Shown here in pieces: positions 26,636 through 40,781 of a DNA stretch of 64,000 nucleotides. Made by a program: the position numbers and the translations under genes. A model generated the notes under the pieces. The model did no database searches and had not been told where the DNA came from. It saw only the letters and a list, made by a program, of their open reading frames with translations. The stretch comes from Boswellia sacra (lineage: Eukaryota > Streptophyta > Magnoliopsida > Sapindales > Burseraceae). The stretch's first letter is position 1. Each line of letters begins with the position of its first letter. The DNA is taken from contig SNVD02008873.1 in assembly GCA_013180625.2 (NCBI GenBank), forward strand, positions 124,001 through 188,000, written 5' to 3'.

Positions 26636-26739
26636 ACCCCATAAATACACGTTAAGAGTATTCTAATAACGATACTTTAGCAGTAAATATTGAAAACTTA
26701 TACTAAAAATTCTCTCTCAAGAGAAGCATATTCATGTGT

Positions 26740-28064
26740 TTGTGAGCGAGATTTCCATCCCACTCAAAGTGCTTGCGACCTCGGCACCGCTTTTCTAAGT
26801 TCCTTTTTGGGGATTTAAAGGGCCAAACAGGTTAAGTCACAAAATAAGACCTAGAGAGTCATATGGAGTTGCCAACCGGATAAATAACCACAAAAAAAAT
26901 TTTGGATGATGATTATCCCCTTGATATATGAGACTCAAACTACAGTCATCCCTTAAGAGATGGGTTTGGGAATTTGGGTATGGACCTTTGATCTGTCAGG
27001 ACAAAGTTTGACCTTCATTAGGGTTTATTAAGTTCTAAGTTTAAAGTTATTACCCAGACAAAGTTCGACCTCCATTAGGGTTTATTGAGTTCTAAGTTAA
27101 TTATGCTATTCTACTTAATCCTAAGTTCATTTATGCACACAACCAAATTTTATCTTCTTATTACATATAAGCTATCAACAATTTATATAAATTCATTGAA
27201 AAGAGGCAGGAGAATTGATTATACTTCCATCACACATGGGAAATGGGAAAGAGATTACAACTATTCAAATGAAATTGCAATAATTTAAATGATGCTGAAG
27301 GTCCAAAGGAATCTTGAATTAACTCTTCAAAATCAAACAAAAGCATTAGTAATTACAATAAAAATAAAGCATAATTAAACTAAACACGGCATGGTTACCT
27401 AATTAAGCATGGCCTAGCTACACTAAACATGACATTAGTAACTACTAATCATGTCATAAATAATCCTTAATCATTGCATAATTAATCACAAATCATACTA
27501 ATCATGGCATGATTAACCATTAATTAAATACTAATTAATTACACTAATCATGAATAATTAACTATTAATTAACGACATAATTAACTACGCTAAACATGTA
27601 TAATTAACTTGCTAATTAAGTACATAATTAACTACTAATTATCTACACTAAAGATGCATAATTAACTACATAATTAACTATCCTAAACATGCATAACTAA
27701 CTACTCATAATCTAAACATGGCAAAAATAACTAAAATAGGGAAGAAAAGAAAGATGGCCTTCAAGAGGCTTACCAAATTCTAAGCATAATCAGAAGTAAA
27801 ATCTTGACTATGTTGGGCTTTCCATAATTATGCAAGGAACATTAGGGTCATCGAGAACACCAACAATTTTATACCGAAAGAGAATTTCTGAATAATATTT
27901 AGATTCTTTCTTTTTACTTGATGTTAGGTATTTTTGATCCCGAAATTGGTTAACTATGGTTGAAAGCTGTTTTTCTTATATAGGCTTTCTTTTTCCATGA
28001 AATGTCCTAAAAATTCTGTGTGGGACTATAGCAATAGGCGGCGCACTTATTCCATACAAATGTG
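26740..28064. repeat. Large dispersed repeat, unit 1 of 3
   Basis: The unit begins GAGCGAGATTTCCATCCCAC and shares its order of blocks with the units at 28065 and 30553: a moderately GC-rich head with TTTTCTAAGTTCC and AGAGTTGCCACC-like words, a GGGTTTGGG block, a TTATGCACACAACCA block, an array of CATGGCATAATTAACTA-like words (27370-27730), a CTTACCAAATTCT block, and a TATATAGGC box near its end. The head carries an internal duplication (27001-27045 and 27057-27100). It may be an LTR or a solo LTR, but its termini are not defined. No ORF. Confidence 0.65.
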
Positions 28065-29660
28065 CGTCTGAGCGGGGCTTCCATCCCGCTTCAAGTGCTT
28101 TTCTGACCTCAACACTTGGTTTCTCGTAAGTTCCTTTCCAACGCTTAGAGGGCCGTACGGGTCAGGTCACGAAGACAAGACTCAAAGAAAAAGACAGAGT
28201 TGCCACCTGAGTAAATAATAATAGAAAAAATTGGATGATGGTAGCTGATCCTTATACTTTTAAACCAAACTACATATCATCTCTTCAAAGATAGGTTCGG
28301 AAAGTTAGGGACGAGTTACACTCGCCCAGACATTAATATGACCTCCATTCTAGGTTTTATGAGTTCTAAATTCTAGGTCAATTATGTGACTCGCTGGATC
28401 CTAAGTTTTATTATACACACAACTATTTTTATTTTTTTATTATGTGTGAGATGCCAATAGTTTATATACATACATAGAAAAAGGGAGGAGAATTAATTAT
28501 ATTTTCATCAAACATAGGGAAAATGATTGAGGATTACAATACTTTCTCGTAGTAATTGCAAAAAGTGAATCACATCATCAAATAGAGGTATTGGTAAGCA
28601 TAATTTAAATAGAAGATATAATTTCAACTAAATTAAACATGATATTACTCATTGACTAGCCTATGACATGCATAATCGATGGCTAACTATCACGTAACTA
28701 ACCACTGATCATCATGCAATTGATCACTAGTTGATCATTATTCATGGCATATTTAACAATTAATTAACCACTTAATTAACTACAAATCATGCATAATTAG
28801 ACTATTAATTAATAATTCTAAATTAAGCATGACAATTAATTACTAATCAACTATTGTTAATCCTAAACATGGCATAATTAACTAAATCTTTCGTAAACTA
28901 AACATGGCATAATTATCTCTTAAATATACCGAAGCTAACATAGCAATTAATTAAAATAAACATAAATTTGAATATTAGAAAAAAGCCCTCAAAACCTTAC
29001 CTAACTCTGATCACTATTAGAGGAAGAATCTTGACTATATAAATCACCATAATATTGTTTCTCCAAGTATTTTCACCAAGACTACTCCACTTTTGTTCAA
29101 ACCTAGGGCCAAATGCCTTTATATAGGCATTCCAAAGGCAAAAAATGAGCTCTTTTCCTGATGTGGGATTGTGATTACAGGCGCGCGCCTCTAATAAGAG
29201 GCATTACAGGGTTCTCAAACCCTTCTAAGGCACAAACCCTAGAAAAGTGCGCCTATAGTATTATAGGCGTCATCCTCCATTAGAGGTGCGTGCCTATAGT
29301 GTTACAGGCATCATTTCTACTAGAGGCATCAGCTCTATTCCTAGGTTTTTTTTTCGTCTTTTCACCACTTAGGCCTGGAGGTGCTACCCCCGAGCTCTTA
29401 GGAGAATGCTTCCTGCCCTCTTTCAACCCCACGACGACCTTATCATGAAGGTCGATCCGTATGTGCATTGGGATAGCATGACTCCTAAGGTCTTAACCTC
29501 TCTCTTACCGATACCATACTAGTCTCTAGCCCACTTAGCTTTCTACCCCATCTATGGTGTCATTTCTATAGTTGAAGTAATCCTCTGACTTGATGTCTCT
29601 AATTATCATCATTAGGCCTAAAAAATTGTAAGCAAAACCTAGTGCTTGTAGTGCGTTTGT
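28065..29660. repeat. Large dispersed repeat, unit 2 of 3
   Basis: Same block order as unit 1, starting at GAGCGGGGCTTCCATCCCGC. The word array lies at 28620-28960 and the TATATAGGC box near 29130. The tail (29170-29340) is rich in GGCGCGCGCC and CGCCTATA / TATAGGCG inverted words. The 62-codon minus-strand frame at 29280-29468 has no recognisable match. Confidence 0.65.
29250..29269. repeat. Short perfect hairpin in repeat unit 2
   Basis: CGCCTATA, a 4-base loop, then TATAGGCG. Related inverted words (GCCTATAGTGTTACAGGC) recur about 35 bases further on. Confidence 0.7.
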
Positions 29661-30552
29661 GTATTAAACATATAACCCTAATTCTAGATTGCTCTTCAAC
29701 GCTAAGCCGTAGGGTGGTGCAGCGCCTGAAGGCCGGTGTAACCCTAAAGGCTAGGGTAGTGCATATGTTGAACAGGCATGAACCCTAGGTCACAAGCATT
29801 AATGTCCACTAATTCTAGGCCTATCTGGTTTCATGTGTTTTGCTCTCTTTTTCACGCTTTTCTAATGTTTTCTCAAAGTTCTGATGTCTTTTTTAGTCAA
29901 AATGGCCTTTTGACTAATGCCTTAGGTTATCATTATCGGGCTCTAAACTATAAGCAAAATTTCAATGCTTACAGTGTTTATCAAACCTTTTATAAATATC
30001 CATTATAGGAAACCAATACCAAAATTTAGATGAATTTTATATATATAGTAAATCGATCCTCGTCATTAGGACACTACCCACTTTTACACATCTTCATCCA
30101 TGCAACCTCATGTCCGTACTTAATAAATTGAAATATTTGTTAATAAAATATTCTTCCAAATCATTGCCTAACCATTCAATAATTGTTAAATACAAATAAT
30201 TTTTTGTTCCATAACTCACCTTTAGCATTTTCATAATCTTGTAACACACGATACTAACTATACCATAATTGCACTAGTATATGCCAACATAGTCTAAAGC
30301 ATCAGAATCAAGCCTTGTCATTTCCATATGGTACAAAACACATGTGTTTGTTACTTTCCATGTGCTACACATTGTACATCGATCCGTGCAAATTTTTGTT
30401 TAGTTTATACTGAATGTATACATCGCGCTTAGAGATGGCAACCGTTAGAAGCAAGAGGTTGGGAATCTAAGAGAATGCTTCGTGTTTTCTTATCTTCTTC
30501 CCACCTTAGGAAGGGCAAAATTGAAAAAAAAGGGAAATATAACATAAAATTT
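29661..30552. other. Spacer between repeat units 2 and 3
   Basis: No gene seen. The stretch near 29895-29975 repeats words also present at the ends of units 2 and 3 (CTATAAGCAAAATT and CAATGCTTA), so the repeat family extends partly into this spacer. Confidence 0.5.
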
Positions 30553-32250
30553 GTGAGCGGGGCTTCTATCCATTCCAAGCACTTACAACCTCAGCACTGC
30601 TTTTCTAAGTTCCTTTTGGAGATTTAGAGGGCCTTACGAGTCAAGTCATAAAGACAAGATCATAAGAAATGATAGAGTCGCCACCCAGGTAATTAACCAT
30701 GAGAAAATATGGACGACAACAGTCGATCCTTCGCTTTTGGACCTAACTACCTATCATCCCTTTAGAGTCGGGTTTGGGAAGTTAGGTATGGTTTACACTC
30801 GTCCGAACGTTCATCTGGCCTCCACTAAAGTCTACTAAGTTCAAAGCTTTAAGTTACTAATGTTATCCTATCTTGATCTTAAGTTCATTTATGCACACAA
30901 TCATGTTTTATTTATCTATTACCTGTGAGGTGAATAGTTCATATACATACATAAAAAAGGGAGGAGCATTGATTACATGCATTTCTATTAAACATGAGGG
31001 AATAGGTGGAGGATTACAACAATTCAAATGATATTGCAATAAACTAAACATTACCATAAATTAAAGGAGTCTTAAATTAACCTTTCAACATCAAATAAAG
31101 GCATTAGTAATGACAAACATGATAAGACATAATTAAACTAAACATATCACCTCTATACTAATCATGGCATTAAGGATCATTAGTTAACTACACTAAACAT
31201 GCATAATTAATCAGAAATCATAGCATAATTAACCATCAACCATGCATATGACTAATTAATTACTAATCAAGCATATATAATTAATGACTAATTAACTACT
31301 TCTAAACTAAGCATGACATGATTAACTATTAATTAAACTACTCTTATATTAACCATGACATAATTAAATTAATCCTAAACTAAACATGGCAATTAACTAC
31401 TAATTACACTACTACTAAATTAAGCATGGCATAATTAACTACTAATTACACTACTCCTAAATTAAGTATGGCATGATTAACTACTAATTAAACTACTCCT
31501 AGTTTAAGCATATCATTTTTTAAACTAAAAAAGAGACCCTAAAAAAACTTACCAAATTTTGAATTTAATTAGAAGCTAAAGCCTGACTAGTGCAAGAGTT
31601 TTAGAATAATCTAAGAAACACCCGGAACACCGAGAAAACACTAAAAATTTTGATTGAAAGAGAGCTATTCAAAATCTCTGAAATATATTTATTTTTAGGT
31701 ATTTTTGCACCAAATCGCTTGCCTAGAACTCAGAGCCACTTTCTCTATATAGGCTCTAGATGGTCAGAAAATGAGCTCTTTTTCGAATGTGGGATTGGAG
31801 TATAAGGTTCACCTAGTAGACTATAGGTGCATGCCTTACCTAAGAGGGTTTTTAGATTGTTCTAAGGCGTGGTGCCTAGTACTATAGATGTGAAACTCTA
31901 GGTAAAAGGCGCTCGTGAGTCGTCTTTAAGACTAAAGGCACTCGTGTACCTAGAATCTTAAAGGCGCAAACCCTAGGTTAAGGGTTCAATCCCATTTCTT
32001 GAGTCTAAACACCATCATTTACAGTTTAGGGCAAACAAACATAGGGCACTAACATGACTCTTAACTCTAAGGTTTCGACCACTCACTACTGGTATCGAAC
32101 CAGTCCTAAGCCTACTTGGCTTTCTATCCCATTTTCAGTGTTTGAGCTTCGATGTCCTTGCAGATTAGAAGAGACCTCTGATTGATGTCTCTGGCTATCA
32201 TTACTAGGCCTTAAGACTATAAGCAAAATTCCAATGCTTATAAAATTGAA
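30553..32250. repeat. Large dispersed repeat, unit 3 of 3
   Basis: Starts GAGCGGGGCTTCTATCCATT and repeats the block order of units 1 and 2: GAGTCGCCACCC head, GGGTTTGGGAAGTTAGG, TTATGCACACAATCA, the word array at 31130-31510, CTTACCAAATTTT, and TATATAGGC near 31755. The tail (32095-32250) matches the unit 2 tail (29520-29650) around TTGGCTTTCTA and ATTGATGTCTCT words. No coding capacity. Confidence 0.65.
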
Positions 32251-34504
32251 ATCAATACTGTAGGATAGTAGATTTGAAAGTGAAAGGACTAACATCCAAA
32301 TATGATTGGTTGAAGAAGGAAGAACGTAACACTCAGCTTTCAATAGTAGTGGAAGCTTCAACTGGTGAATGAAGAGTTAATACAATGGATGGTTGGTCAT
32401 AAATTTTTACTCTTAAAGGTCGAAAATTTATGTTTGCTGATGTAGATAAGGCATTAATTGCAAGAACAACTAGAACTATAAATTGGAGAAGAGCGACATT
32501 AATTACGGTAGCAAAGATTTTGTCTTTTTGAAGGAGACCAATTTTTACGTGAAGTAAGGAATTGCACATTCATGACTTTATTATCCCCTTACAGTAGCTG
32601 CTTTTGTGCATATAAGTAGTACCAAAAATGCATGTTTTGGAAAACAAAGTTTCATATTATAAACAAACAGAATTCCCCCGATCTCTAATGACAAAATTTT
32701 TAAAACATGATTGAAAATATGCAAACAAGTAGGCTCTCATTTCTTCGTCTCTCTTTTCTTCCATTTGTTTTTTTTTTTTTTTAAATCAACTTCAAAATGC
32801 CTAGTGTGTACCGGCTTTGAGGTATTTCTGGTCTTGATGTTGTTGGAGGAGTTAGAGGTGAAAGGCATGAGGCGCTAGAAATTAAGAAAGTAAACTGAGA
32901 TAAAAATATTTATATGGTGGGTTTTGTTAGAGGAGTTGTTGATTCTTGGTGGTGTATTGGCCTTGTGGATTGGTTTTGTTCTAGATCTAAAATTTTATTT
33001 TAGAGGTGCATATGTTCATTAAGCTTTAGAGAGAGTAAACTGAGATGAAAATATTTGATTAAAAATCCAAATTTGCATATATTGAAATATACTTCTTTTA
33101 CAATCTAATTTTTTTTTTTAGATTTATTCAAACAAAAATTTAAAAAAAAAATTTATGTGAGAGAGAGATAGGGGAAGGACAACTTTTGTTCTCGATTTTT
33201 TTGTTATCCCATGTAAACCCAAGGTCAGTGATGGGTTTATTTTTGACAAATAATGAGGTTCTTTCACCGTCTTTGTACGTGCTTTTATAGTCTATCTAAT
33301 GTAAATTGCCTACTTAACATAGTTTAAACATTTTATACAAACTTATGCTCGTTGAACTAGCGTACCAGCTGCACCTTTAATAAATAACTTTTGAATTTTT
33401 TAATCTTATCCATATTTATATAGAAATTTGAGCTCACTTATCAAAAGTGGGCTCAAATAACAACATTTTAAAATATAACTTAATTTTTCAGTAATGCTAT
33501 CCAACCCTCTTAAATTTCTGAACAAACCCCAGCAAATAATTCAAAAATTACATAGTTACTAAGTTTAATTATTCAAATGCAAAAATTACCCTATATAGTC
33601 TTTTAGCCCATAGAGGAAACCTAAATGAATTTCTCTTTATTTCCTAAGTGCATCCTTCTTGATTTGATTACTTATTATACTATGCTAAATAACTTTTTAA
33701 TGAATCCATAAATGCTGTTTAATTAATATTTTTGGTTTTCTATGGGAGTGTGATTCGAGTAATAAAATTCAAGAGAGAAAAAAAATCACATAAAAGAAGC
33801 GAAAAACTAAGAGAGAGAAACATGAGTTTGTCAATTATTGCTTTTACAGAGATTTTGTTGTTTAGTAATAAAAAAGTGAGATAATGTGAGGATAGTACTA
33901 AGAATATTTTAACCATTTCATTTAAAGTTTTGAATTTGGATGTACAATCCTAACTCATTAATAAGAAATTAAAAAGAAAAAGAGAGAGAAAAAGATGGAT
34001 TTCTTAAAATCTTTGTCTTTGCCATAAAATTAGTTACATCACTTGAAGAATTTAGTACCCACAAGAAAAAGCTACAAAGAAACAAATATCATAAAATAGA
34101 TGCTATTAGGGAATACACTAGTATTTCTTTTACAAGGATAATAGAGGAACTAAAACTGGTATATTACTTTTTATGGTGCTTATTTAGACATGGAGCCAGT
34201 GGAGAACTTTGTGAGAGTTGAATAGCATTCCTCTATTTTTTAGTGGTGTATCTATCTCCACTATTGAACTAAAAAAACCTATTACTTTTTTAACTTTTTA
34301 ATAATAAAATTTTCATTAGTTAAATTTACTAAAAAACCAATTACATGAACATTAATCACTCATAATTTTCGTTTATATCAGTTGTTTATAAAATTATTTC
34401 TACACAATAGTGAGTATTAAAACAATAAGATGAAAAATGAAAGAACTGCAAAAATTAGATGAAATTTATTTCCCTATATAATGGTCAAGGAAAGTACAGT
34501 TAGG
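32251..34504. other. AT-rich intergenic stretch
   Basis: Small open frames only, none recognisable. No element termini were found. Confidence 0.5.
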
Positions 34505-35956
34505 CACAAATGGTTTTGAAAAATACATAAAACTGCATTACTATCAAATGTTATATAATTTGACTTATTTGACTGTTGGATAAACAATCAAATACATACA
34601 TACAGTAACATACTTGACTCACCGTTCCTAGTCAAATATATTAGACAAGGAAATGCATATTCGTCTGCTTCTAAAAGTCAAATATATTGTGCGAAGCCAT
34701 ATTTGACTATCACTTGATGGTTTATAATAATATCATATTTGACTCTTTTTCCATGGCAACCATGATTGATTAAAATAATAATAATAATGTATATGATACA
34801 TGACAATATCATATATTTTATTGTTATATTTTTTATTTTGTATTTAAAATAGGTATTTTTGATATATTTTCTAGTTTTGAAAATATAGGAATTTAATTAA
34901 ATAAAATAATAGCTTGCAATAAAACATAAAGCCAAAAAATATGAATTTCAGTTATAAAATCTATTATAAGAATCTATTTCCTATAATGGCCATTAGGCTA
35001 ATTAAGTCCTAAAAATGGTTGAGTATATTCCAGCAAATTAAGATACATTCCAGTAAGGCATGCCTAACAAAAAAAATAAAATTACTTGAGAGAAATAATA
35101 AAGAAACCATATTCTTCATGCAAATCCACAATACATGCATTGTAGAGGATCCTACACATAAAGATAAAAGTGTACAAGCTTTATCCTTCAAATTCTTTAC
35201 ATTGTAACACAATACTCCACAAAACATACCGAGATTATATGCATTCTTATCCTATATACACATTCTTATCATTAAAAATATAACCAAGATTATAAAAGAA
35301 GAGCAGTCTATATAAAATATCATAAACATATGCATTCTTATCAATTATATATCTGCAACTGATAAACATGCATGGGTTGCATTCCTGAAAACGGCCACTA
35401 AAATGTTAAAAAAAAAATCTTCACAAAACAACAGTCTGCAGTGCTCCATGTTGGTAAACTCATATCATAAAAGTTAGTAAATATAAGAGCATATAGATTT
35501 GCATTTCGTCCATTCAAAAAGCGTTCAAATATTGATCATAATGAGTAATTTACAATTGCATGCATTTGTAAAAACTAAACATATCACTATCCTTAAAAAA
35601 AAAAAAAAAAAAAAGCCCCCCAAAAAGGTTGCCCACAAACTCCTTCCCATCTCTAGTAACCTTTAAAAACAAAGTTAGCTATTCTTCAAAGAGCCACTGA
35701 TTTACCAGCCCAAAACAACCACTATTCTTTCTAAACCACCACTTGACAAGCCCAATATAGACATGTTGGCAACTGTACAAACATACCAACAAAACCAATA
35801 AGTAAATTGTTATAACAAACTTACTTTATCACAAAGGATGCTGGGCTCTAACATGATTTCTTGCATGTTTCTTATAATATAATACCCACATTCAAAGTTG
35901 TCTTCCTGCTTTAGCTCCTACACATTAATAAGTAAATTGTTATTTACTATAAAATT

Positions 35957-36014
<58 letters not shown>

Positions 36015-38888
36015 AACTCAGCTTGAACAATTGATAATGCTGGTTTGATAGAAGTCCAACAACAGTTTTATGAAAAAAATAAAACAAAATGCAGTAAAAA
36101 CAATGCCATGTAACTTCTAAGTGATAGGCAAATTCCAATATTAGTTTATTGTATATGTTTTATAAGATAATGCATTCCAATAATATTTTTTAACATTTTA
36201 TTGCTATGATGCTATCTCTCGATTAATAGAAGCAATGTAACTATTTAAATATGAACCTAAAATACAAATACAATGAACATGAAGTAGAACAAATTTTCAC
36301 AAAATCAGAATCAGCCACTTTTTTTTTTTTTTTTTCATAAAGGACACATGTCCCATAGTCTAATTCAAAAGAGTAAATAGCTTAATAAACTGATTTGCAT
36401 TTAGGTTTAAGGAGTGGATAATAAACTGATTTCAGTACTCAATAGTTCAAAATTTCTTGTATTGTCCTGTCCTGTTAAGGAAAAAAGGCAACAATATGTG
36501 TGATTATAAACACTTACGAAAATCACTCACATATCCACCATGATTTTCATTTTCTTGGTCTCTCACATTTGCAAGGCCAATATTGTTGATTTGAATGGCT
36601 TGTTTGATTTGCTTATGTCTTGTTGAGGACACGGCTTGTATAATGTATGCCATATATATGCTTGGAGAAGTTTCATTATATCCTACACTTCCACTACTGG
36701 ACCAACAAAGCTTAAAAAATAAAAAGGAAACAACAAATATTTGTAATAAAGTCTAACCTTTCCAACACTATATTTAATCTCCTCTCTTACATTCGCATTG
36801 CTAGTGATTGGTTGAAAAGTTTTCTTGATTTGATTTTGCTCTGTTTCTAAGAAGTTCAAAGTATATATATGCCCAAATTAAAAGAACAAAAAGAAAGAAA
36901 GAACAAAATTATCAATAACATGTTAAACTATATAATATATATATATGCTTGTATGAACTCAATAACTAATAAAAAATTATAACCGAAGCTCACATTTCCA
37001 CCATTGTGTTCTTGCAATTTGGACAATTAGAAGTGCACCCCAAAATGATAAGCAAAAGTAAGAGAAAAATGTTACATGATCACTTTTTATAAAAAATAAT
37101 GATTGTGATGAAATACTATTATATTACAACTACAAGTAAACCAATTCTTTTTTTTTTCTTTTTAAGAATTAGAACATAATATAACAAAATAATATGGCTA
37201 CATGAATATAGTAATTCACAACTTCAAGTGGAAAGTGGGTCATAGTCACTTATTCAATGTTTCCTCAAAAAACCAATAATTAAGTTTTATGTACTATCTC
37301 TATAATTTTATATTAATATTTATGTACTTATTTTGATGCCTTCTTTAATTATTGTAATTGTAAATTGTTTTCTTATATTAAGAATTAACACCCACCTATA
37401 CATAAATTCTACCTTTTCTAAAAGTATTTGTGCAAAACATATTTTGAATATTAGTATTTGAAAGGTTTTTTTCCTTATAGATCTTAAATGCAATAAAAAC
37501 TTAAATTTAAATTATCATGAGTCCCATTACCAATTGAGGATGTGCACTAATATAAATTCCATTGCACCAATCCTACCAAACACACAATGGTTTGTGCACA
37601 ACCTAAGAAGAAATCCTTCATATTTGAAATTGGTCACCTGCAAAATAAATGAACAAATAGTAGAGTTGTTAATTATTAACTATTATTTGCGCAGCCATGG
37701 ACAGTGCCGGTATGTATACGCATTATTAAAATATTAAAAACTTAAGCTACAATAGGAGGCATCTCAGGTATGTTCTCTACACTAGGAATGTCATAAATGA
37801 GCTTCCCAAGCATCCCAAGATTAAGTGTTGTTATGTCTCCAATCTATTCTAGTGAAGCAAAGCAAAAGAGAGCTCGCTAATGTCATCTTCAAACACTTCA
37901 TTTTTAGTTTCAATTTTGTTCATCTTCTTAAAGGCATAGAAAGGGAGATTTGCATCAATGTAAATAAAAACCCAAATAAAAAATCAATTAACCAAGAGAT
38001 TAGAAAAGTAAAAGTCTCAAAATAAAAAAGAGAAACAAAAAATTCGAACAGTCATTTAGACAAACACCTTGGATGCAACACTTATCAACGCCATTCCTAC
38101 CACACCTGCTTCCCTTTTTCGTGTTCGCTTTTCAAACTAAACAACAATAAAAGTGATGACAACAAGAAGGATAAGAACTAATGAGGCGTATGGGCTTATA
38201 TTTTTATTTTTCACTTTTCTTGTTTTCTTTTTCCATAATCAAAACCTAATTTTGCAAAACACCTAAAAGTTTTCTAATGATTACCATTAAAATAAATCTA
38301 ATATAAAAACAAGAAAAAAGAAAGTAGAAGAGCAATACATGCCACAGCTAGCAAGCAAGAGGAGATCGGAAGGGCTACCACCTTTTGAAGGCAAAACGCC
38401 ACACTCTCTCTCCAGCGAAGGTTTCTCTCAATCATACTATCCTTGCATCGTACAGTCCAAACATGAAGTAGAGGCCAAGTTACTCTATGTATGGCCTTTC
38501 TCATGAAGTAGAGAAATTATCGAAACACTTTGGAAAGAAGATGAGTTAAACAGAACCAAATGGAATGGAAGAATAGAATGGAATATGTATAATTGTTAAG
38601 CTTGTTTAGATTCAATTGAGTGATGAAGAGAGAGCGTAATGAGATGTGAGCGTGAGAATGAGCTTTGAATGGCGAGGGTTGCAAAATGAGAAGAGGGTAA
38701 GATTAGGTTTGAGTTGTAAGTCCATTTATATTGTGGCAAATATGTAATTTAGCTAAACTAAAACACCATCAAATATTTTAAGAAATCGGGTTTGACTTTT
38801 ACTTGTATATCACATCTGACTGTTTTGAAAAAAAGCTATCAAATAAGTTAAAGGGTATATATCATGTATTTAAAAAATTCTTGTAGTG
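34505..38888. mobile_element. Probable non-autonomous CACTA (En/Spm) element
   Basis: The right end, read on the minus strand from 38888, is CACTACAAGAATTTTTTAAA, a canonical CACTA terminus. The proposed left end at 34505 (CACAAATGGTTTTGAAAAAT) is diverged. Both then run into AATACAT and a subterminal zone dense in TTTGAC/GTCAAA words (34555-34745 and 38760-38860), as CACTA transposases bind. Flanking triplets AGG and AAG are not identical. The 4.4-kb interior contains a TA microsatellite but no transposase or recognisable gene. The left boundary is the weak point. Confidence 0.45.
35953..36012. repeat. (TACA)/(TA)n microsatellite
   Basis: About 25 TA units, preceded by a few CATA units, inside the putative CACTA element. 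Confidence 0.95.
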
Positions 38889-40781
38889 AAGTGATATAAA
38901 CTAATTGTGGTTATATGCATCCTGATTTGCGTCATGACTATTTGTGGGTCCATAAAGCATGATGTAGGCATGAAATGATGTAATAAAGTTTGTGTTAACA
39001 AAAAAATAACAATAATAAAGCAAAATTATGCATAAGATTTTAATATCTAAAACAATTTCATTCATAATAGTAAGTCATCTTATGTCCCATATAACAAATG
39101 ATTAAGAACCATGTAATAAGTGACAACTCAAATTTGCAAGATATAACCTATAATTCCTTCTTTTTAGTCATCTACGTGCAGGGTTATGTTTGACAAAATT
39201 AGAAAAGCCATATGTTTAGATGTATTGATACCCTTGTTCACATAATTTGATGAACAATCGCAACAAATTCTTGCACATAACCAACTTGAAGATCATCAGC
39301 TTAATACCAAATTAAACTTAATACAAACTATGTGCTATTTCCTATTATTAAAACCCGTCACATCTACAACCATAAAAAAAATAATCAATGCAATCAAGTG
39401 TATCCAATATGTAAACATATACTAAATACAAAACGTAAATATCAAGTATGATTCATAGTTCCAATACTTCATGATCTATGTATGGATTGTAAGTTTAATG
39501 TTAGCATAACTATCAGTAATATGTTGAAAGGATTATTTAAGTATGACTGCTAAGATTTATCTATAAAATATGTTTTGAATGTAGTGCAACACGCATAGAG
39601 ACTTATAGAGTTCTTCTTGGCACAATACTTTTATAATGTTAAGACCCAACATAATTTTATCAACCACATATTAAAATTCTAATAGTGGAAGCACTTGAAA
39701 TAAGTATAGATAAGAATTCATTTGAACATTTTCTAGTGTAAGATCTCAAAAATATTCAGAGACCCATAAAACAAAAAGCCTTATTACAAAAGCCTATACA
39801 TTAAGTTGCATCTAATGGAATTACAAGGGTGATAATATAATTTATTGATTGTTCATGCATCATGTTTGGATGTTTATGGTATAAGGTTTTGAGATTGTAC
39901 ATATCTAAAATGGTGCAAATATAGAAATACAAATATCAAGCCAATTTGTTGTAGGTTGACAAAATGGAAATAAAAAACTCATCGATCAACTTCAGGCGCC
40001 ATCTTCAGGGAATAAAGTTCAACAAGTAGGGTTTGTTTCTACTGGAAAGTGGGCAATCAAGTAAGCAACACTTTTATGAACAAGAATTTGATGAAATCCC
40101 ATGGAAGTCCAATAAAAAATGGAAAAAGACATTAAGAGAGTTTGGGCATGGATCTACTAGATCAACTTGTAGTGCAAGTCTTTTTTTTTTTTGGTGCTAT
40201 TTAAGATATAAGAATAAGGAAGTGGAAAAGAAGGGAAAAGCTTTTATCACTCAAGCATAGAGAACAACGTAGGAGGATGGAGGAGAAAAAGATGATGGCT
40301 AATGATTATATATATGTTCATAGATGAGATGGAGTCAAGTGAAAGACATTGAGGAAACAATATTTTAAGGCCTTGTACGTGAGTCATGTCTATTTAAGTT
40401 ATATTATATGCTTTCCTTCACTAAATTCATATCCAAACGTTATTTCAAATTCTCTAATGTTTTCATTCTAAAATGGATATAGCTTAGTCACGCTGGAAAT
40501 ATTATCAAATAGGCACTAAATATACATATAAAACTAAAAAAAAAAAAATTGTTCAAATAAGACTATCATTCATATACGTAATAAAGTTTTGAATCCATCC
40601 ATTGATACTCTTATTTTACTACTTGAATAACTATATATTACATCTACTTAATTGCAATTATAATTATTACTTAATTACAATGATTATTATAATTACAATT
40701 AAAAACAAAACAAACATGCTAACATGACATTATGACCTACTCTAAACCAAAGTAAAACTGACATGCTAATATGATACTTCA
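38889..40781. other. Intergenic stretch
   Basis: AT-rich. A 75-codon plus-strand frame at 40033-40260 has no recognisable domain, and I do not call it a gene. Confidence 0.5.

Noticed and set aside
25870..26640. PIF/hAT-like element suggested by TTTGGT words
   Set aside because: The words belong to a local 75-bp tandem repeat; no inverted termini or target duplication.
26740..32250. CRISPR-like or satellite array
   Set aside because: Repeat words are irregularly spaced and diverged within 1.3-1.7 kb units, in plant nuclear DNA; neither a CRISPR nor a regular satellite.
40033..40260. 75-codon plus-strand frame
   Set aside because: No recognisable motif, contains a poly-T-encoded Phe run, no supporting splice context.
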